Below are positions 1 through 10,743 of a stretch of DNA of 26,229 bases, piece after piece. The stretch is from assembly GCA_018257865.1 (NCBI GenBank), contig JAEUBA010000200.1, positions 1 to 26,229 on the forward strand. The letters run 5' to 3'. How positions within the stretch are numbered: position 1 is the stretch's first letter; every line of letters starts with the position of its first letter. The translations under genes were made by a program, and so were the position numbers. The DNA is from Stereocaulon alpinum (Eukaryota; Ascomycota; Lecanoromycetes; Lecanorales; Stereocaulaceae). The notes beneath the pieces are model-generated. The model did no database searches and was not told the origin of the DNA. It saw only the letters and a list, made by a program, of their open reading frames with translations.

Positions 1-2
1 GC

Positions 3-1830
3 TTTATAAATTTCTACTAGCGGTTTATTTATAACTATACCGCTATAGCTACGCCTCTAACCGACTTACTTAAAGGTAGTAAGGACGGGAAAAAGGTAGG
101 TTAACTTTAGTAGAATAATAGTACTAAAGGTACTTTTTAAAAGCTTTAGAATATCTTTTCTAGTATACTATTTCTACGCTACTTTAACCTAGAAGAGAAG
201 TTATATATAGAAACTAATACCTCTAACTTTACTATTATAGTAGTACTTATATAACTAGATAATAATAGCTACTAGTACCTAATTACCTTTTAGTCCTAAA
301 AGATAATTCCTATAGAGTAGAGTTATAAGACTTATAACTAAGAATTACTCGCTATAGTAGCGGTAATAAAATAGTAGTAGTACTACCTAGAAGGTAGCCC
401 GTTTACTATTAAGATCCTTACTAATTATAATAATCTTAAGGGCTTTATAAAGTAGAAGTAGTTAAATCCTTAGTAAGCTAGGTAGGCGCTAAAGCTCGCT
501 ACTTTTAATTTCGAAATTACTTATTATACTAGAAAAACGAATCCTGCGGATCCGCTATTATAATACCCTAATTATAAAGGAAGTTCCCCGCTAAATACTA
601 AGTTATTACTAACGTTATAGAATAAACTCGCGCTTTAGGGTAGAGATAAGGAAGGTAAATAAATTATCGTAGCGATATCGCCGGCTTTTTAAATTATAGG
701 CCTCTAAGTCGTTATCCCCTAAAAGGATATAAGAGGTATTATAGAATTAGCTTATAAGGATCCTTAATATTTAATTAAGACTTTAATTTAAGACTTATAG
801 GCTACTAATAATTAGGCTAAATCCTTTTTTATAAAGGAGGGTTCGCTATTATAGCGCCGTCTCTAAAGTAAGGTATAGGCTTTAAACTTAAAAGGCTTAT
901 TAAGAAATAACAACTACTTATATATCTTTAAAGATAAAGCCTTAAGGGAAGAACTTATTAGTAAATACTATAATAATCCCTTAGTAGGGTACTTTAGCGC
1001 TAAAAAGATATATAAGTTACTTACCTATAAATACTTTTAGTATAGGAGTTCTAAGTAAGTTAATAGCTATATTAAGACTTATAATATCTACTAAAGAACT
1101 AAAGCTCCCTGTTATCGCCTCTATAGCGAACTAAGTTCGCTTTCTATTACTAATAAGCTATAGAAGGAGCTCTTAATAAACTTTATTATAGATCTACCCC
1201 TAAGTAAATATAAGAATATAGTCTATAACGCTATTCTAGTAATTATTAATTAATTTATAAAGATAGTAAGGTATATACCTACTACTACTATAATCGACGC
1301 TGCTAAGCTAGCGGATAATTTTTATACTAAGGTAGTATACTATTATAGTATACCTAATAGTATTATTAGCGATAGAGGTTTAGTATTTACTAGTGCCTTC
1401 TAGTTAGCTATTTATTTTTACTCTAAGATTAAGCGCCGCCTAAGTACCGCCTTTTATCCTTAAACTAATAGTTAGACAGAATACTAGAATTAGGTACTAA
1501 AGTACTACTTATATATCTTTACTAATAATAAGTAAACCACTTAGGCGAAATAGCTACTAATAGTAGAATTCGTATATATAAATGGTCTTTATTCCTCTAT
1601 TAGAATAATACTATTCTACTTAATATATAGATATTATCCCGAACTTCGTTAGGAACTTAAGGATAAGTCTTTAGAGGGGAGGATACCTACTATAAATAAG
1701 AGGATTAGATTACTATAAGTATTAAGAGATAAAGCTATAGAACGCCTATAGCGCGCTAGAGAGTCTTAAGCTAAATAATATAATAAGAATTATAAGCCTT
1801 AAAGCTATAAGGTCGGAGATCTAGTAATAC
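3..1830 (+). pseudogene. pol: Gypsy A pol remnant: RNase H and integrase
   Basis: The frame starting at base 3 reads for about 609 codons without a frameshift; it is broken only by stop codons, mostly in CAG, CAA or TGG positions. It begins at the RT thumb (FINFYQRFIYNY), then RNase H (about residues 65-155, with the first catalytic Asp changed to Asn in ETNTSNFT near 209-232). The integrase zinc-binding segment spans about 960-1110, where its His and Cys positions read Tyr. The DDE core has its second Asp intact in IISDRG near 1362-1379 and a Glu in the NSQTEYQNQ segment near 1468-1494. The C-terminal KVGDL motif at 1809-1823 precedes the LINE scrap. In life the protein would copy RNA to DNA, remove the RNA strand and join the cDNA to the chromosome. 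It is clearly non-functional now. Confidence 0.88.
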
Positions 1831-1900
1831 TAATTAATTGATTTATTTATACGCCTATTCTAGTATCTATATATACTAATAAGGGTGTTCTATTATATTA
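1831..1900 (-). mobile_element. 70-bp 3'-end scrap of the F/G LINE family
   Basis: From about 1846 to 1900 this matches, nearly base for base, the extreme 3' end of LINE F (21546-21605) and, as reverse complement, of LINE G (14607-14661). The tetranucleotide tail (units AATA, AATC, AATT, AATT when read on the minus strand) lies at 1831-1846. Similarity fades after 1900. It is a severely 5'-truncated LINE insertion placed just after the KVGDL motif of Gypsy A integrase. The flanks share a rough CTAGTA-ATA word (1821-1829; about 1910-1919), too imperfect to call a target duplication. Confidence 0.75.
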
Positions 1901-2373
1901 TTTATGAAACTAGTAGATAGTATACGTAGTATACCTTTCCTAGCTGTAAGAGAAACTATAGTATAGTACCTAGATAAAAACTCCCGCTTATCCTTAATAA
2001 TATAATTACTTTTAGTCTAGGGATCCTACCCTAGGCCTCCTTAATACCGGTAACTTTTAACTATATTCTTTAATATTATACTAAGCGCTCTATAATATTA
2101 TTTCTAATACTAACTATAATATACGCCCTTCGTACTATACTTAGCTCTTAAGGACCTTACTATATTCTTCTATATCCTTTAACTTTATTATAGCGCTACG
2201 CGCCCTATAGCTTTCTTTAACCTTTACTATATTAATATAGGGGGAGGGAGGGAAGGAGGGGGGTATATAGCCGTCCTATAAGGGTTTAAGTTATTAGCGC
2301 TAATTAGTAGTATTTATTAGTATCCGTAGTAGTACCGGATTTAGCTATTCGGTAGTTTACTAGTTAAGGATAT
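1901..2373 (+). other. Unassigned stretch, probably Gypsy A pol C-terminus and 3' UTR
   Basis: No known domain is recognisable. One plus-strand frame gives a Ser/Thr/Pro-rich low-complexity reading with stops in Gln or Trp positions, as expected for a RIP-mutated Gypsy pol tail. A guanine-rich run lies at 2239-2263. Assignment to Gypsy A rests on position only. Confidence 0.35.
2239..2263 (+). other. Guanine-rich run fitting a G-quadruplex pattern
   Basis: Four runs of three or more G separated by one to five bases fit the usual G3N1-7 pattern. GpG is not a RIP target, so such runs survive mutation. Whether it folds in vivo cannot be told from sequence. Confidence 0.45.
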
Positions 2374-2389
2374 AAGAAAGGGGGGAAGC
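2374..2389 (+). other. Possible polypurine tract of Gypsy A
   Basis: The run AAGAAAGGGGGGAAGC is purine except for its last base and lies directly before TATATATACC. That would be a RIP-mutated TGTATATACC, an acceptable LTR start. Purine tracts in this position prime plus-strand DNA synthesis in LTR elements. Without a second LTR copy this remains a suggestion. Confidence 0.35.
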
Positions 2390-2530
2390 TATATATACCG
2401 CCTAAGAGGCCTATACTTATATAAAGAATTAGATAGTATAATATCCCGCTAGTTATATTAGATAGACTTACTTCTATCCTTATATATTTTACTTTAGGGA
2501 GGAGCTAACCTTTTAACTTATAATTATAGT
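2390..2530 (+). promoter_or_regulatory. Possible LTR of Gypsy A with TATA-like box
   Basis: It follows the candidate polypurine tract and contains a TATA-like TTATATAAAG at 2417-2426. The right end is a guess, since no partner LTR is visible in the window. 2531-2829 beyond it holds nothing I can recognise. Confidence 0.28.
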
Positions 2531-2829
2531 TATATAGCGCTACTTATACTAAAGGCTCGCCTAGCTACTTAGATAGAGGCCGTCCTTTTCTAAAATACGC
2601 CTTCTAATTTATAACTTAGTATATCCTTCTCTTAGTCCTATATACCTATAACCCTAGCCTTCCCCTAGGATAGACTGCGCGTTAGTCTTAACTAGTAGAT
2701 ATATATTAAGTATATATAGATATTAGATTTTTCGAATTAATAGCTATAATAGGTATTACCTTTACTCTTTACTTATTAGGCTGAGATACTATACCTAATA
2801 CTAATTCTTACTATCTAGTCTCGATCGTA

Positions 2830-3660
2830 GGGGAGGTATAATAGTTATAGTAGAGTTAGGGTAGGTATTATCGCGTTACCTAAAAAACTCTATATAGAGT
2901 TCTTAGTAACTACGCGACGTCTTAATATTATTTAACCTATAATATATTAGGGGAGATATCTTAGCTCTGAATAGGTATTTAGGTTCGTAGCTAGTACTGC
3001 GTATAGGTATATCTCTATCGCTAGCTATTTATTATCTTTTCTATTTTATAGATCGCTACTATTACTATCTTCTAAAGGACTCTTACTAATCTATAAAGTC
3101 TCCTTACCTACCTATTATCCTTCTCTAACTCCTCGCTAGCCTTTACTAAGACTATTTAGAGAATAATATCCCCCCCTATAATCCTCCTTACTATAATAAT
3201 CTCCTTAGCTACTCCCCTTACTCCCCTAAATATTTATACTAGTTAGGGAAGGGTTACTATAGCTATTTATATCTTTTCGCTAGTATTATTAATCCTAACC
3301 GTTACCTACTTCGCTTTCTTAATATCTTCTACCCTTAGTATAGCTAGGTAGATAGTATTTTAGCCCCTTTAGGCTATATAGGCTATATCCGCCTAGCTGT
3401 TATTTACCCTTCTAGTTAGGTAGTCTTTACGCGTTAATTAGCTATAGTACTCCTTTATAGCGTATCTTTTAGCGGTATTCTCCTATATATACTCTATAAT
3501 TCTTTCTACTATATTTTAGAAGAAGCCCTATATAGTCTTATTTATATTTACCTATAGTATCCCCTAAACCTTCTCTATAAACTCTAGTAGTACCTACTCT
3601 ATAGCCTTTATATACTATATTCTTTCTTTAATTCTTTCCCTACCTTAAGGGCCCTATAGA
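2830..3660 (-). pseudogene. LINE E ORF1 (Tad-like Gag protein), RIP-inactivated
   Basis: Reading the minus strand from 3660 downward gives an ORF1-like protein of fungal Tad-type non-LTR retrotransposons. An N-terminal helix-rich part near 3500-3650 is followed by a basic linker. Then comes the family hallmark block near 3030-3200: RRIIGGDIILQIVLVKASEELE, equivalent to the arginine-rich RRLPSGDVVLQT-type motif, followed by a Trp/Gln-Val-Arg segment and an H-G-V-like position reading YKIEK. ORF1 proteins bind element RNA in a ribonucleoprotein. The downstream CCHC knuckles and ORF2 are not seen; after about 3025 the frame changes and recognition is lost. Element D is inserted just upstream, so the 5' end of E must lie right of 10921. 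Confidence 0.6.
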
Positions 3661-3665
3661 TCTTT
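3661..3665 (+). repeat. Target-site duplication of Gypsy D, left copy (TCTTT)
   Basis: The five bases before the left LTR are identical to the five after the right LTR (10917-10921), which is the expected duplication size for a Ty3/Gypsy integrase. Confidence 0.9.
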
Positions 3666-3838
3666 TGTTATATAGAGTAGTATAGACTAGTAGTGGTAAA
3701 GCTAGTGGTTTATTCTACTATAAAATTCTAGCTAAGTGCTAATACTACGGAATAGCTCCGGTATTAGCGTGCTAACTAATTTGGCTATCGCAGTATAATT
3801 CCGGATATTAGCGTATATCTAGGGCACGCCTCGTAATA
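3666..3838 (-). repeat. 3' LTR of Gypsy D
   Basis: This copy is 173 bp long, and on the plus strand it runs from TGTTATATAG to CTCGTAATA. It differs from the other LTR at 10 positions, all transitions, with no gaps. Eight of them are TpG/TpA alternatives. The terminal TG of this copy is intact while the other end has become TA. Confidence 0.92.
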
Positions 3839-3989
3839 ATATCGCTAGAATAAAAAGGACTCAGCGACCTCGTTAAGCGAACTTATAAAGTAAAGTAAGG
3901 CGTAGGTAATAGTAAAGTAAGATATAGGCTTACTACTTTAAGCTCTTATAATAACCTTAATAACTTCTAGACTTTAGTAAGCCTTCTAT
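3839..3989 (-). other. Gypsy D 3' untranslated region
   Basis: This lies between the chromodomain end and the 3' LTR. No recognisable coding motif remains and no clear purine tract is visible beside the LTR. Confidence 0.5.
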
Positions 3990-6900
3990 AGGAAGTAGTC
4001 TAAATTCCTTATTATATTCCTTAATAAGTTCTGGTGCCTTATTAAGTTTCTTTATATTATACTATTTATTAAACTCTAGCCTATACCCTTTCTAATAAAT
4101 AAGGTATTCCTTAGTAAGGCTGCGTCCTTTCTTAATAATCCTTCTATTTAGTAGCCGCTCGATCTCGTATAACTATAGATTAGTTGATATAGGGGGCGGG
4201 TACTTAAGACTAGGATAAGGACGCTAAAATAGGTTATCTAAGAGCGCTGGATATAGTTCTAGCTAGGTAATTATAAAAATAGGATAGACCTTCTATTCTT
4301 TAGGTACCGCTAGGCGGTAGGCTAGTCTACTAATTCGTTTAACTACTTAGAATAGGCTAACGTACTGCTGAGCGATTTTCTTAGTAATACTAAGCGTAGT
4401 AGGGATATTATAGCCCTTATAGAGTCGTAGTATAGCCTACTTACTAACTTTAAGAAATATAGGCTAGTATTACTAATTATAATAGAATTTATTTAATATT
4501 TAGGTAAAAGTAATTACGTCGACTGTAGAGGTATATACTATATAGGTATTAATTCTAGGGGGAAGTTTTAGTAGATTTAGGGGTTAATTTAGCGTAAAGC
4601 CGTAGGTAACTTCGTTTAGCGTTAATAAAGATCCTAATACTATAGAATTATTAAGTAAGGCTTAAATTCTTAGGAGTACCTCCGGCTATATTACTAGCCT
4701 ATCGAGTATATAAAGATAGAATTATAAAGCGATTTCTACTATCTAATTTATACGCTTAGACGCTCTATCCGTTTATAGATAATACGCTATAGAGTAAAGT
4801 AGGCTAACTTTTAGCCTCTTAAATAGAGTACTCTATAATTCTAATAGGAATTTTAGGTCCCTATTAGTAATAATAGCCTTTAGAATACCTTAGTTAGTAA
4901 TATCTAACCGGTCTAGGAGCACTTTTACCTATTCTACCGCTATCTAAGTCGTTTTTCCTATAATTAATGTTATTTTCTTCGAAAATTTGCAGGTAACTAA
5001 TATTACTATATTAAAAGCTTCTTTTATTAAAAGGGGGAGCGCTAGAATAAAATTAAGCGTTAATATATAGAACGGAACTAGTGGTAAGATAATTAGCTGC
5101 AGATTCCTATAGGGTACGTAACGCTAAGTCTGCAGTATAAGATATTCTAGATAATACTGAATATAGTTACGAAGCTACTGAGTAAGGCTATAAATATACT
5201 AGGATAAGGTAATAATCTAGTAATAGCGTTGAAATCCTAGGTGGTTATTACTATATACGATCTCGAAAATATCCTTAATTACGTTCGACGGAATATAAAG
5301 ACGCTGAATATTAGTAACTTTATTAATATAGAAGATTAGCTCGCTGCGGAGGTCTTTACTAATTCCTTCTAGTAACGCTTCCTAGGTATTCGTATTATCC
5401 TTAGTATATAGCCGTAGTAGTAGATACGGATTAATATCCGTAGATAGAAGATACTTCGCCTGAATAAAAGGTAAAGAAACGGCGTCCTCGCTAAGTATAT
5501 TATTATTATCTAATTACTTAGAGATTCGCTTCTATATAGGATCCTATTAATAGCCTTTTAAAATTCGATCGTAGAAGTCTTAGTTTATTTCTACTAGGGC
5601 AGCTATATATAAAATGTTAAGCTTAGAATAGTCTTTTATAAGCGAGGTATCCTTATTAAGGCTCGCTAGCCTTAATAGGGTATTAGGAATAATATATTCC
5701 TTACCTAGCTTATAGTATACGTTAAGCTAGAATTACCTTAAGAATTATAAAGCCCTAATAAGGCAGACGTTTATACGTATCGTTAACGTTATTATAACGA
5801 TAGAATTCTACTTTATTATATTAAGGATTACTAAGTAGTTAGTCTAAACTTTTACTAGTATTTTCGAAGACTTAATTATATACCTAACTTTCTTTAGTAC
5901 CTAAACGAAGCTAGTAATTTTAAGCTCCGTTAGCTAATAGTTCTTTTCAGCTAATATTAAAAGCTATAAAAGGAATATAATTAGCTCTATATTAGCTTAG
6001 GAGGGCTATAATTTCGTATTCCCCGAATTATTAATATAGGCTCTTTTAATATAGAATAGGATAGCTCCGAAACCGAATTCCTTAGAGGTATCTAGGTTAA
6101 TCTATAACGTCTAATTAGGTAAAAAGTATACTAGTATTATTAGTATTAATATAGCTTCTTAAAGTATATTAAATAAAATAGCCTAAGCCTTAGAGGGCGG
6201 GGCTAGCAGAAGCTTCCTTAATAAGTATAACTTCCGCTAATTACCAGCTATAGATAGCGATTCCTTTAGTATCTCCGTTTTAAGTTCCTAAAGCAGCTTC
6301 GTAAGTTAGGCGTAGAAGTAGATATACTAGCGTAGGTAACCTATAAAACTAAGGTAGTACTTAAGGTCGCTTAGGGTATAAGGGTACTATAGCTAGCTTA
6401 TTATATTAAGCTTATCCTTAGAAGATATTAGTCTAAATAAGTTAATCTTCTAGCCTAGTAGGTTAACGTTAAGGTACCCTAGGAATACCTTATTTAGGGA
6501 AATCAAAATATTATACTTAATAAATAGTTCGAATAGCTGTTAAAGCTATATTAGTTATTCGCTAAAAGACTTAGTACTAGAAACGACGTCGTTAATATAA
6601 GCTCTCGAATATTTTAATAGCCTAAGTATTTTATTAATCTATCGCTATACGTATATTATTAAATTTATATACCCTATAATAGGCACTTTAAATATCTCTT
6701 AGCCGCAGTGCGAAATAACGGTAAGTATATACTAGTAGGAAGGGTATATATACTATTAATAAAAGAATAATAAGGTATTTAGTACCGAAATATAACTATA
6801 CCTAATTAGAGAACTAATAACTTCCGACTATAGAGGTACTAAGTATACGTCGGGAATAATTAAGTTATTTAAGCTACGAATATCTACTACCGCCTAGCCT

Positions 6901-8110
6901 TTTCGCTTACTATTTAGTAGCGTTTTCTAAATAATAAATACTAGGTAAGAGAATAGTATAGCTAATTTTATCTATTCTAAACGACCTTACTAGTAGAGTT
7001 TATCGAAAGTATAATTAATAATATTATAATCTTTTATACTTAGTAGGTATATTTTTACCTCTCCTAAAACCTTAGATTACTAGTTGTATCTAAGTTCTAA
7101 TTTTATCTATTTATCTTTAGGAACTTTAACGAATCTATAATCTTCCTATAGTATAGGAAAACTAGTAACTAGATCTAAGAGTAAGCGAGTTTCTTTAATA
7201 TCGCCGAAAACTATAATACTATTTAGTAGTTAACTTTTATAGCGAGTACTAACTACTAAGCTTAAGTAAGCTTTCCTATTTAGAAATTCTAGGAAGTCGT
7301 ACTTTATTAGTAGCGCTAAGGCTGGCGTTATAGCGAATCTAAGGTTAATATCTACTTAAAAACAGTTTTTATAGTCGATCTTAGAGACTCTTCTAAGTCT
7401 AAGTTTACGGGGTACTTAAATCGGTTTATCTAAGTTATTTCTAGCGAGAATTCCTGCTATTTTATAGTTAACTAGGTAAGCGAAAAGAACTAGGTTCGCC
7501 TAGGAAGATAGTTTAAAAAGAAAATCTCAATTAGTAGGAAGGTATACTAACTTAGTTAGTATTAAGCGCTCTAAGTAAGGCGGTACTATAGAGGCTTCTT
7601 TAGTATAGATACTCCTAGTAATAAATTAACCCCGTTAATAAGTAGATACTAATATAGTAATATTATAGCTACTAATAAACGCTTTTAAATTCGCTACGTT
7701 AATAACGAAGCCTTCTAGGCTAAGAATATTATTATTAAGTAGTATTTTTACTCGGAGATCGTTTACCAGATATATTTCCCTTTAGAAGTAAGTAAGTGCT
7801 TCCTTTCTATTAAGTAGGCCTAGTAGGTATATAGGGATAGTAATATATTCCTATATTTCATACTTAGATAATCTAATACCGCAGACCTTTAGCGGCGTTA
7901 CTATTTTAGAAACGGAGATATTAGGAAGTAAGTTGAGAAGCTAGGCTCTATTAATTAGGGTAACGCTATATCCGGTATTTATATAAATATCCTTAGAGCC
8001 GCTAGTAATTAAGAGCTTAACTAGTATTATTATATATATCTAGCTATAGAAAGCAAACCTATTTCCGACGTCTTTAGCGGATACTTTAGATTTAATAATC
8101 TTAGGTTTTA
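3990..8110 (-). pseudogene. pol: Gypsy D pol remnant: protease, RT, RNase H, integrase, chromodomain
   Basis: On the minus strand the protease motif reads YINTGYSVTLIDR near 7965-7990 (the catalytic Asp-Thr-Gly with Asp changed to Asn), followed by a flap-like region and an ILLNNNIL segment. RT follows: VVDIRSLNNLIIPDVYLVPL near 6860-6880 and the catalytic box YINDVVS at 6581-6599, where the first Asp is Asn. RNase H includes TLQINLDTSKEFGFGAILF near 6050-6110. The integrase zinc region (5110-5260) has Tyr at several His and Cys positions. Its core shows KFSKKITLI near 4970 and the AIITNRDLKFL segment near 4850-4880. The reverse transcriptase would act in a cytoplasmic virus-like particle and the integrase in the nucleus. 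The Asp losses and many stops show it is dead. Confidence 0.88.
4005..4170 (-). other. Chromodomain at the C-terminus of Gypsy D integrase
   Basis: The minus strand reads YEIERLLNRRIIKKGR, a gap, then KEYLIYQKGYRLEFNKQYNI and ELIKEY. The layout E-x-x-L-x-x-R, Y-L-V-x-W-K-G-Y, then W/Q-x-x and a closing helix matches a chromodomain. The aromatic cage Trp of WKGY now reads Gln-stop type (TGG to TAG). In known chromoviruses this domain recognises methylated H3K9 and directs integration to heterochromatin. That function is inferred from the family. Confidence 0.82.
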
Positions 8111-8159
8111 TTAGAACCTTAGAAGGTATATTACTAGTAGTAGAAATATTATTAAGAGC

Positions 8160-8300
8160 CTTTAGGAGCTTAACTATAGTTTCAGCTATAGGTATAGCTT
8201 TCTAATAGCCTCTTTAGAGGTACTTATAAAGCTTAGTCTTAGACGGAAATGTTTTATTATAGTAGAGACATATATTTTTAATACTAATAAAACTAGAAAA
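8160..8300 (-). other. C2H2-like zinc finger encoded between Gag and protease of Gypsy D
   Basis: The minus strand reads KNICLYYNKTFPSKTKLYKYLQ, shown here only by key positions: Cys, then Tyr at the second Cys position, Phe, Leu, then Tyr at the two His positions. Undoing C-to-T in CpA context restores the C-x2-C...F...L-x2-H layout. Such a finger occurs in this place in some fungal Gypsy polyproteins; its role is unknown. The mutated form cannot bind zinc. Confidence 0.6.
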
Positions 8301-8899
8301 TTAATTATTAAAGCCTAGGCTCTATAATTCTAAGTTATTATAGTAGACTTCGTTCCCTTATTTATTATATCCGGTAAAATAGTATAGGCTCTCCTAGGGA
8401 CTATATTTCTAAGGTATAAGCTCTTAGGATTCCTTAATTATATTATTAGGAACTAAGTTCTCCGAATTTTTATCCTAGTACTTAGAAGGTAATAAGGTTT
8501 CAGTTAATACTTAGTAGGCTAAGGCCTTTAGGCGGTTATTTAAGTTACTATAATTCTAATTCTATTATAGCTTCTATTACTAGGGCTTTCGATACTCTAT
8601 ATATCTTAGGGGTATTCCTTTTTAAAATCCGGGCTGTTAGTATTATTAGTTTAATTAAGTTAAACCTAACGTATTTAGCCCTATAAGCTATAGGGGCTGT
8701 TAAGGGGGAGGTATACCTTAAACCTATTAAGGTTAGAAGCCTAATTACTAGCTAAATTAGCTATATTAGCCGTACTAGCCGTATAGTGCCTATAACTAAT
8801 TTAAGTAAGTATTAGAGTTATAGTATTAACGTTAAAAAGATAGCTAAGCGAAAGACTACTAAGTACCCTACTAGTATTAGGGGTACCTAGACGGAAATA

Positions 8900-10300
8900 G
8901 CTAATAAGACTAAAACTAGCTATAATTACCTCTACTATCCTAAAATCGAGGCGGTTAATTATCTAAGCTCCTAATAAAGCCTCTTTTATATCTATTCCTA
9001 GCTGTGTATTACTACTAATTATATTTATAGTTATCTATATCTTTAAGGAAAATATTAACCGTAGTATTATTAGTAGGCCTCTTAATATCTCGTCGAAGGT
9101 TTGAATTAATACTAGTATAGATAATATTAAGCTAATTTTTTACCGTCGCTAGGCCAGCGTCCTTATAAGATCTTAAGATCTTTTAGACGTACTCTTAAGG
9201 CTCCCTATAAGATATAGTATCCTTAATAGTATAGCGTTCCTTAAAAATAGCGTTAATAGTAATATATAAAGGTTACCTAAATTTATTAATAAGAATCCAG
9301 CTCTACTCCGTTAGATTAGTATTATTAGCTTTATACTTAATAAGGCGTTTTTCCGCTTTAGTAAGGATAGCGGTATACTATTCTAAGGCGTTACTATATA
9401 GGCTTATCTATAGATTCTCCTTAATAGTAGCTTCTCTTACTATAGTAAGATCCTTAGCTCGCTTAAGGAATAAATAGATATCTTAAAAATAGGTTTTATT
9501 ATAAGTAGAATTAATAGTAAGGCCGCCTAAATTAATTAACTTACTATTATAGAAAGGGTTAAAGAATCTGAGTTCTACTAGATTCTACCTAATAGCACTA
9601 TTTCTGTTTCTATTAGCTCCGTTAGTACCTAGGAGGCCCTATAGCCCTAGGGGCCCCTAAGGTCTTAGTTATACTTAGGTATTAGCTTAGATAAGACCTT
9701 ATAGCGCTATCTATTACTAGCGGGTAAAGCCTATATTCTACTAATTACCTTCGGTATTTAGATTATTTAGAGGCGGTATACTAGGTCGACGATTCTCTAG
9801 GCTGATTAGCTAATTAAAAATTACTTCTTTAGCGGATATAGCTCTTATAGTATAGCTAGTATTTAACGAATTAGTAGGTAGCGAACTAGGTAGGGTAGTC
9901 GATTCTATAGCTATAGAATTTATATTTAGGGACCTTATTAGTATATTTTTAGTAGACGGAGGATCGTAGAGATATTATTAGTAGGGTTTAGAATCCTTCT
10001 AAAACTTAATTAGGGTAGCCTAAAATAAACTTTTATTAATAGCCTAATCTAAGGGCTAGGAAGGTACTTTAATAGATTATACTTAACTACGCTAGTCTTA
10101 AGTACTAAGGGTTTGACTTAGCTTAGTAGGCCTAAAGTTATTCTTAATAAGGAAATTAATAATATAGAGAGTAGGCTCGTTAATTAATTTAGTATATTTA
10201 TACCCTAACTTAATAAATTCTTCGAGTTAGAAGGCGACGGCTAAAGTTTAGCTACTAAGTAAAGTCTAGCTACTATAAAGATAGCTAGATAAAGCTATAG
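8900..10300 (-). pseudogene. gag: Gypsy D Gag remnant
   Basis: Around 9610-8990 the minus strand carries the fungal Gypsy capsid signature: a Phe-Tyr-Asn start, KTYFQDIYLFLKRAKDL, then an SNALEQYTAIL block (canonically AxxWYTxxL), ILINKFRQPLYITINAIFKE, and a REPQEYVQKILRSYKDA segment. It matches the usual order of the capsid core in these elements. Upstream to about 10300 the reading is low-complexity and its start codon is not identifiable. Gag would form the virus-like particle. Stops replace Gln and Trp codons throughout. Confidence 0.75.
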
Positions 10301-10743
10301 TACTTTCTAATATATATAGCAGTTTTAAAATAATAGATTAATAATAAAAACGACGAAAATAGTAGAGGAAATAGAGGTAGGAGGCGCCTACTAATCTTAC
10401 TAAAGCAATTCCTAATAATTTTAAAAACTAATAAAAAAACCGGAAAACTAGTATAGGCCCTATAAATTTTAAATATAGCTAATATTAATTCCTTAAAAGT
10501 ATTATAACTTCGTAGTTAGGTAGTAAATTAACTACAGTTTTATAAGGATTTCTGCTGTAATTTGGAGAGGGGCGGTGAAATAACTATAACCTTGCAAGGA
10601 TCTGCTAAAAATTTCGTAGGCGGTAAATTATAACTTTAAGGTAGGTAGAAGATAGGATAGTAGACGGCTTTAGGATACCTAGCGGAGGAACTCTTAGATC
10701 TTTTAATAGTTAATTAGTATTAAAAGTACCGTTACTACTATAT
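10301..10743 (-). other. Gypsy D 5' leader with a RIP-spared patch
   Basis: This is the untranslated stretch between the 5' LTR and Gag. Bases 10533-10613 hold an unusual cluster of intact CpA/TpG (ACAGT, CTGCTG, TTTGG, GGTGA, TTGCAAGG, CTGCTA), unlike its surroundings. No tRNA-complementary primer-binding site was recognised beside 10743. Confidence 0.6.

Larger units (their letters stand above)
1..2389 (+). mobile_element. Ty3/Gypsy retrotransposon A, 3' part, RIP-inactivated
   Basis: The window opens inside a plus-strand Ty3/Gypsy pol gene, so the 5' part (LTR, Gag, protease, most of RT) lies to the left. Pol is readable to about 1830, where a short LINE scrap interrupts it. Beyond the scrap, 1901-2373 is weakly coding-like in the same direction and ends in a purine run that could be the polypurine tract. 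The assignment of 1901-2389 to this element is inference from position and direction; the pol part is clear. There is no second LTR in the window to test the boundary. Confidence 0.75.

Noticed and set aside
2239..2263. Telomere-like or functional G-quadruplex element
   Set aside because: It is a single run without a telomeric repeat unit. Such runs are expected where only CpA is mutated and GpG is spared, so no function is claimed.
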